Shown here: positions 60,316 to 64,000 of the stretch, piece after piece | Numbering within the stretch: position 1 is the first letter of the stretch | How the letters are laid out: each line of letters starts with the position of its first letter | From: Ophiura sarsii | Taxonomy: Eukaryota; Echinodermata; Ophiuroidea; Amphilepidida; Ophiuridae | Reading direction: 5' to 3' | DNA: 64,000 nucleotides | Assembly (NCBI GenBank): GCA_035610835.1 | Contig: CM069452.1 | Coordinates: 25,363,121-25,427,120 of the forward strand | Notes under the pieces: model-generated | Database searches by the model: none | What the model was told of the DNA's origin: nothing | Seen by the model: the letters and a program-made list of their open reading frames with translations, nothing else | Made by a program: the position numbers and the translations under genes

Positions 60316-63300
60316 TCATTGGTAGTATCCATGTCTGGGTGAATAACTGTTGCTGTTTTTATGTTGCTGACCGCCACCGGCAGCACTATAATGTGTCTGA
60401 TTACTAGGATTATGGTATTGTGGCTGCACCTGCTGTTGCTGCCCTGGTGCAGTATGATAAGTCTGTTGATAGGCTGCATTATACACAGTTTGTTGTTGCT
60501 GGTACTGCTGCTGATTAGTATTATGTTGCTGTTGCTGTTGATTGTGGAATTTTGTAAATTGTTCAATGACGGCAGCCGTGCCCTGCTTCTCCGGCTGCGG
60601 GTAAACTTGTTGCGTCTGATTGGCATAGCCTTGGTAATTATATGCCTGCTGTGGCGGTGGTGGTGGAGGCTGCTGCGGATGCTGATTACCAACAACCGGT
60701 ATTTGCTGACCTGGCGCCGGTGGAGGCGGTACAACCTGGATTTGTTGTTGAGCTGCTACGACTGGTATGGGTTGAGGCGCAGCAGGGGGTGCCACCTGCT
60801 GCGGATGTTGGACAGCTACAGGTGTTTGTTGTACAGGTTGCTGCTGTTGGGGAGGATATTGGTGTTGCTGTTGAGGGACATTAGCTGCGGGCTGGTATTG
60901 ATGAACTTGCTGCGGCGGCTGCTGCGGCTGAGGCTGTTGCTGCTGTTGGTTGTAATTTGGATTATATGGTTGAGCAGAAGCCTGTAATTTAAGAGAGAAT
61001 TACTTGAGTTATGACTATTAATAAATAGATAATGCCACTGTGTTGAGAATGGAGTTCTTTTTTTAAGTACTCTGAATAGAACATTGTAATTAACTAATAA
61101 AATAATAACTTGATTTTATAACACACACTTATCCATCCACTCTTAGTAGTGTCAAACCAATCAGAAAGCAAGAAACTTATATATGCAGAGTGCAATGAAC
61201 GTTCAATGGTTGCACCACACGATTTGTTTTGATTCATTGTTCAGGCATCGCGGGTTCGCCAATTTTCACTGCAGGTGTTAGCAAACTTGTTAAAATGTTT
61301 GTATTCGTTATTACATAGATAATGCTCAAATTGTGAATTTTGATTTGTATAGTGCACAATTTAGGCACAATCGTCTGTGTTACACTGCATTCAATATCTA
61401 ATCAAATTACAAAACATAATGCCACTGAAACAGTTAATAAACATAATCATGAGTTATGTAGGATGAATACAAGACAGCAAAAACAATCGTCTTTATTTTG
61501 CATAAATCTCAAATTCAATCAAATTATTTTACCAAAGTATGGGCCCCTTTCTACCACCAAATTGGTAGAAATGGAATTTGACGACTTTGGATCAGAACCT
61601 GTCAACAGTGTTAAGTAAGTTCATCATATGTGTTTGATCAAGAAAAATCAGTCTGAAGTCGAAAATATCTAATATTCTGTTCTCTACTTGATAAACATAC
61701 GTCTTCTGAAAGGTTTAATTAAGCTACTTTACATTTATACGTATAAAATGGGATTATCAGCCATGTATAATTGTGGATTTCATACGGAGTTCAAATAAAA
61801 GAATCATTTACCTGGGGATAGGTTGGATGCATCACATTAGGTCTAGCATGTACAGGTGGAGTGCCCACCAGATTTCCCATTAATGGCGGCGGAGGAGGAG
61901 TCATAGGTACAGCTGCAGTGCCGGGAACTCCAGCAGGGTTCATTCTAGCCTGTACAGGTGGAGTGCCCACCAGATTTCCCATTAATGGTGGCGGAGGAGG
62001 AGTCATAGGTACAGCTGCAGTGACGGGAACTCCAGCAGGGTTCATTCTAACTGGAGGTGTGCCTGGTATACTAGTAGGGTTCATTCTAACCGGAGGTGTG
62101 CCGGGAATTCCAGCAAGGTTCATTCTAGCATGTACAGGTGGAGTGCCTACCAGATTTCCCATTAATGGTGGTGGAGGAGGAGTCATAGGTACAGCTGCAT
62201 GATTAACTCGCACAGGAGGTGTGCTTGGAATACCAGCAGGGTTCATTATAACCGGAGGTGTACTAGGAATACCAGCAGGGTTCATTCTAACCGGAGGTGT
62301 GCCGGGAAATCCAGCAGGGTTCATTCTAACCGGAGGTGTGCTGGGAATACCAGCAGGGTTCATTCTAACCGGAGGTGTGCTGGGAATACCAGCAGGGTTC
62401 ATTCTAACCGGAGGTGTGCCGGGAAATCCAGCAGGGTTCATTCTAACCGGAGGTGTGCCGGGTATACCAGCAAGGTTCATTCTAACCGGTGGTGTGCTGG
62501 GAATACCAGCAGGGTTCATTATAACCGGAGGTGTACTAGGAATACCAGCAGGGTTCATTCTAACCGGAGGTGTGCCGGGAAATCCAGCAGGGTTCATTCT
62601 AACCGGAGGTGTGCTGGGAATACCAGCAGGGTTCATTCTAACCGGAGGTGTGCTGGGAATACCAGCAGGGTTCATTCTAACCGGAGGTGTGCTGGGAATA
62701 CCAGCAGGGTTCATTCTAACCGGAGGTGTGCTGGGAATACCAGCCGGGTTCATCCTAACCGGAGGTGTGCTGGGAATACCAGCAGGGTTCATCCTAACCG
62801 GAGGTGTGCCGGGTATACCAGCAAGGTTCATTCTAACCGGTGGTGTGCTGGGAATTGCCGTTGGGGGTCTAGCAGGAGGTGGCGGGGTACTAGGTGCTGC
62901 TGGAGGTGGCGGGGTACTAGGTGCTGCTATAGGGGCAGGTGGTGCTGGTGGAGCAACAGCTACCGGAGGCGTGCTTGCTGAACCTGGACTTTTATGTTGA
63001 ATTGGTCTACTTAGTGTCTTCACTGGAGGAGTTGGTTCACTGTTAGCATCTCCTGGCAAATCTGTAAATAATGAACATGAACAGTCAGTAAGAACACTCA
63101 AAAAATAATATACCAATTTTCCTATTCAGAATTGGTGCAGAGAAAATAGCTAGGTTCAGATAACAATAAGTGTCTACTTCAGCGGTACTGCTCACATCCC
63201 ATTTTGCAATATGCACAGTACCACCTAAAATCAAATGTATATATTTGAACTAAAAAATCAGAATGGTAGCTTGTGCACCAAGTGAAACTCACACAAGAAA

Positions 63301-64000
63301 TGTCCCAGTTTTAGGCACATTCGTCTGTGATGTGTAGTAGTGTATAATGTGCATAATGCCACTGAAACAGTTAATAAACATTATAGTCAATGAGGTATGT
63401 AGGATGAATACAAGACAGCAAAAACAATTGCCTTTGTTTTGCATGAATCTCAAATGCAACCAAATTACTTTACCAAAGTATGGGCCCCTTTCTACCACCA
63501 AATTGGTAGAAATGGAATTTGACGACTTTGGATTAGAACCTGTCAACAGTGTTAAGTAAGTTCATCATATGTGTTTGATCAAGCAAAATCAGTCTGAAGT
63601 CAGAAACATCTAATATTCTTGATTGTATATGTTTATTTGCGCAGCTTCATTTTGCAGAAAATAGACACTTAATTCCAAAGATATTGGTTCCAAAGATATT
63701 GGCTATTGAAGGGGTTTCAAAACAATAGAAAATAAAATAAATTCTATCCCTTGTTTGGTTATATCTCAAAATTAATATTTCTGACTTCCGACTGATTTTG
63801 CTTGATCACATCACATGCTATTCAGCAAATTGAAGAGTTATAATTTTAAAAATGTGCAGTGCTTTTGAACTGACCTGATCTTGCAGATTCAGATGACGCC
63901 TTGATTTTGGGTGGAGGTGGAGGAGGTATCTGTAATCTCAGACCATTATTGTGTTTCTTTGCAGGCGATTGATGACTGGGTTTTTTACTTGGTGGTGGGG
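60316..64000 (-). CDS. Proline/glutamine-rich protein, last three coding exons (5' end outside window)
   Basis: On the minus strand, exons are 64000-63875 (partial, donor GTCAGT), 63061-61812 (acceptor TTTACAG, donor GTAAAT) and 60981-60316 (acceptor ATTACAG, stop at 60316). Phases match: the first intron is phase 1, the second phase 0, and about 679 residues are open. The first exon ends in IPPPPPPKIKASSESARS. The middle exon begins LPGDANSEPTPPVK and then is almost wholly a 13-residue repeat TPPVRMNPAGIPS plus TPPPPPLMGNLVG blocks. The last exon is rich in Gln, Pro and Tyr (NQQQQQPQPQQ, QAYNYQGYANQTQQ) and ends SYSPRHGYYQ. No folded domain is visible, so it should be largely disordered. Polyproline runs could bind SH3, WW or profilin-type partners. 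Glutamine-rich tails are common in nuclear cofactors. I cannot name the family. Confidence 0.8.
61361..61681 (+). repeat. Intronic repeat, copy 1 (pairs with 63311-63620)
   Basis: It lies in the last intron of the minus-strand gene. It shares with 63311-63620 the words AATGCCACTGAAACAGTTAA, GATGAATACAAGACAGCAAA and GGAATTTGACGACTTTGG. The shared plus-strand frame ends EFDDFG(S/L)EPVNSVK-stop, with only a few amino-acid changes. Confidence 0.85.
61990..62870 (-). repeat. Coding 39-bp VNTR (13-residue repeat)
   Basis: About 18 contiguous copies of a 39-base unit encode TPPVRMNPAGIPS with variants NLAGIPG, NPAGFPG and VIMN. Three more lie after a TPPPPPLMGNLVG spacer. Because 39 is divisible by three, other frames stay open too. 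The block FPG-IPS-VIMN-IPS appears twice, a sign of higher-order duplication. Confidence 0.95.
63311..63620 (+). repeat. Intronic repeat, copy 2
   Basis: Partner of 61361-61681 in the preceding intron, so the two copies flank the VNTR exon. Its end (GATCAAGCAAAATCAGTC) is also inverted at about 63785-63812. The same AAAATCAGTCTGAAGTCGGA word occurs at 38840, so this is a dispersed element. Confidence 0.85.

Noticed and set aside
60361..60987. Leucine-rich 208-residue plus-strand frame resembling a membrane protein
   Set aside because: It is the antisense of the Gln-rich last exon, since CAG/CAA read backwards gives Leu codons.
62199..63000. Two plus-strand frames of about 260 residues
   Set aside because: They are antisense by-products of the 39-bp coding repeat; only the minus-strand frame joins spliced exons in phase.

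Overview
This is AT-rich animal DNA with very few exons and a dense load of small DNA transposons, inverted-repeat elements, minisatellites and a CR1/Jockey-type LINE. Two parts look like host genes, and both have ordinary GT-AG introns. One encodes a CARD plus death-domain adaptor resembling CRADD/RAIDD, which points to a metazoan. The repeat content (Tc1/mariner-, hAT- and TTAA-type MITEs, a Helentron- or Ngaro-like element) fits a marine invertebrate, perhaps an echinoderm or another invertebrate deuterostome. I cannot name the species.

Layout. 1-6.4 kb is a satellite-like array of about 1.15-kb units, interrupted by a GACTCG microsatellite and an inverted-repeat element. 6.4-10.7 kb is non-coding and holds a 450-bp tandem duplication. 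10.7-27.8 kb is a single tandem duplication of a 2.0-kb unit. The first copy has been inflated to 15.1 kb by nested insertions: a hAT MITE, a Tc1/mariner MITE and a 5'-truncated LINE. The LINE is itself split inside its reverse transcriptase by an 8.9-kb element with an A1-internal-B1-A2-B2 repeat structure. The second copy has none of these and serves as an internal empty-site control. 27.8-33.9 kb is a MITE cluster with perfect inverted repeats and a 28-bp minisatellite.

33.99-35.91 kb (+) carries the CRADD-like gene in three coding exons. Its last coding segment is followed at once by a tandem duplicate of itself. 36-57 kb is again non-coding mobile-element territory. It includes a Tc1/mariner element with a remnant transposase ORF, a 38-bp minisatellite abutting a tRNA-like sequence, a 102-bp perfect inverted repeat, a candidate orphan exon at 48.64 kb and a GC-richer promoter-like patch near 45.5 kb. 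60.3-64 kb (-) holds the last three coding exons of a proline/glutamine-rich protein with a coding 39-bp VNTR; it runs off the right edge.

The genes do not form a pathway within the window. The most informative story is the order of insertions readable in the 10.7-27.8 kb duplication. The most unusual object is the 8.9-kb non-coding element inside the LINE. All identity statements come from reading the sequence by eye; no alignment or search was run.
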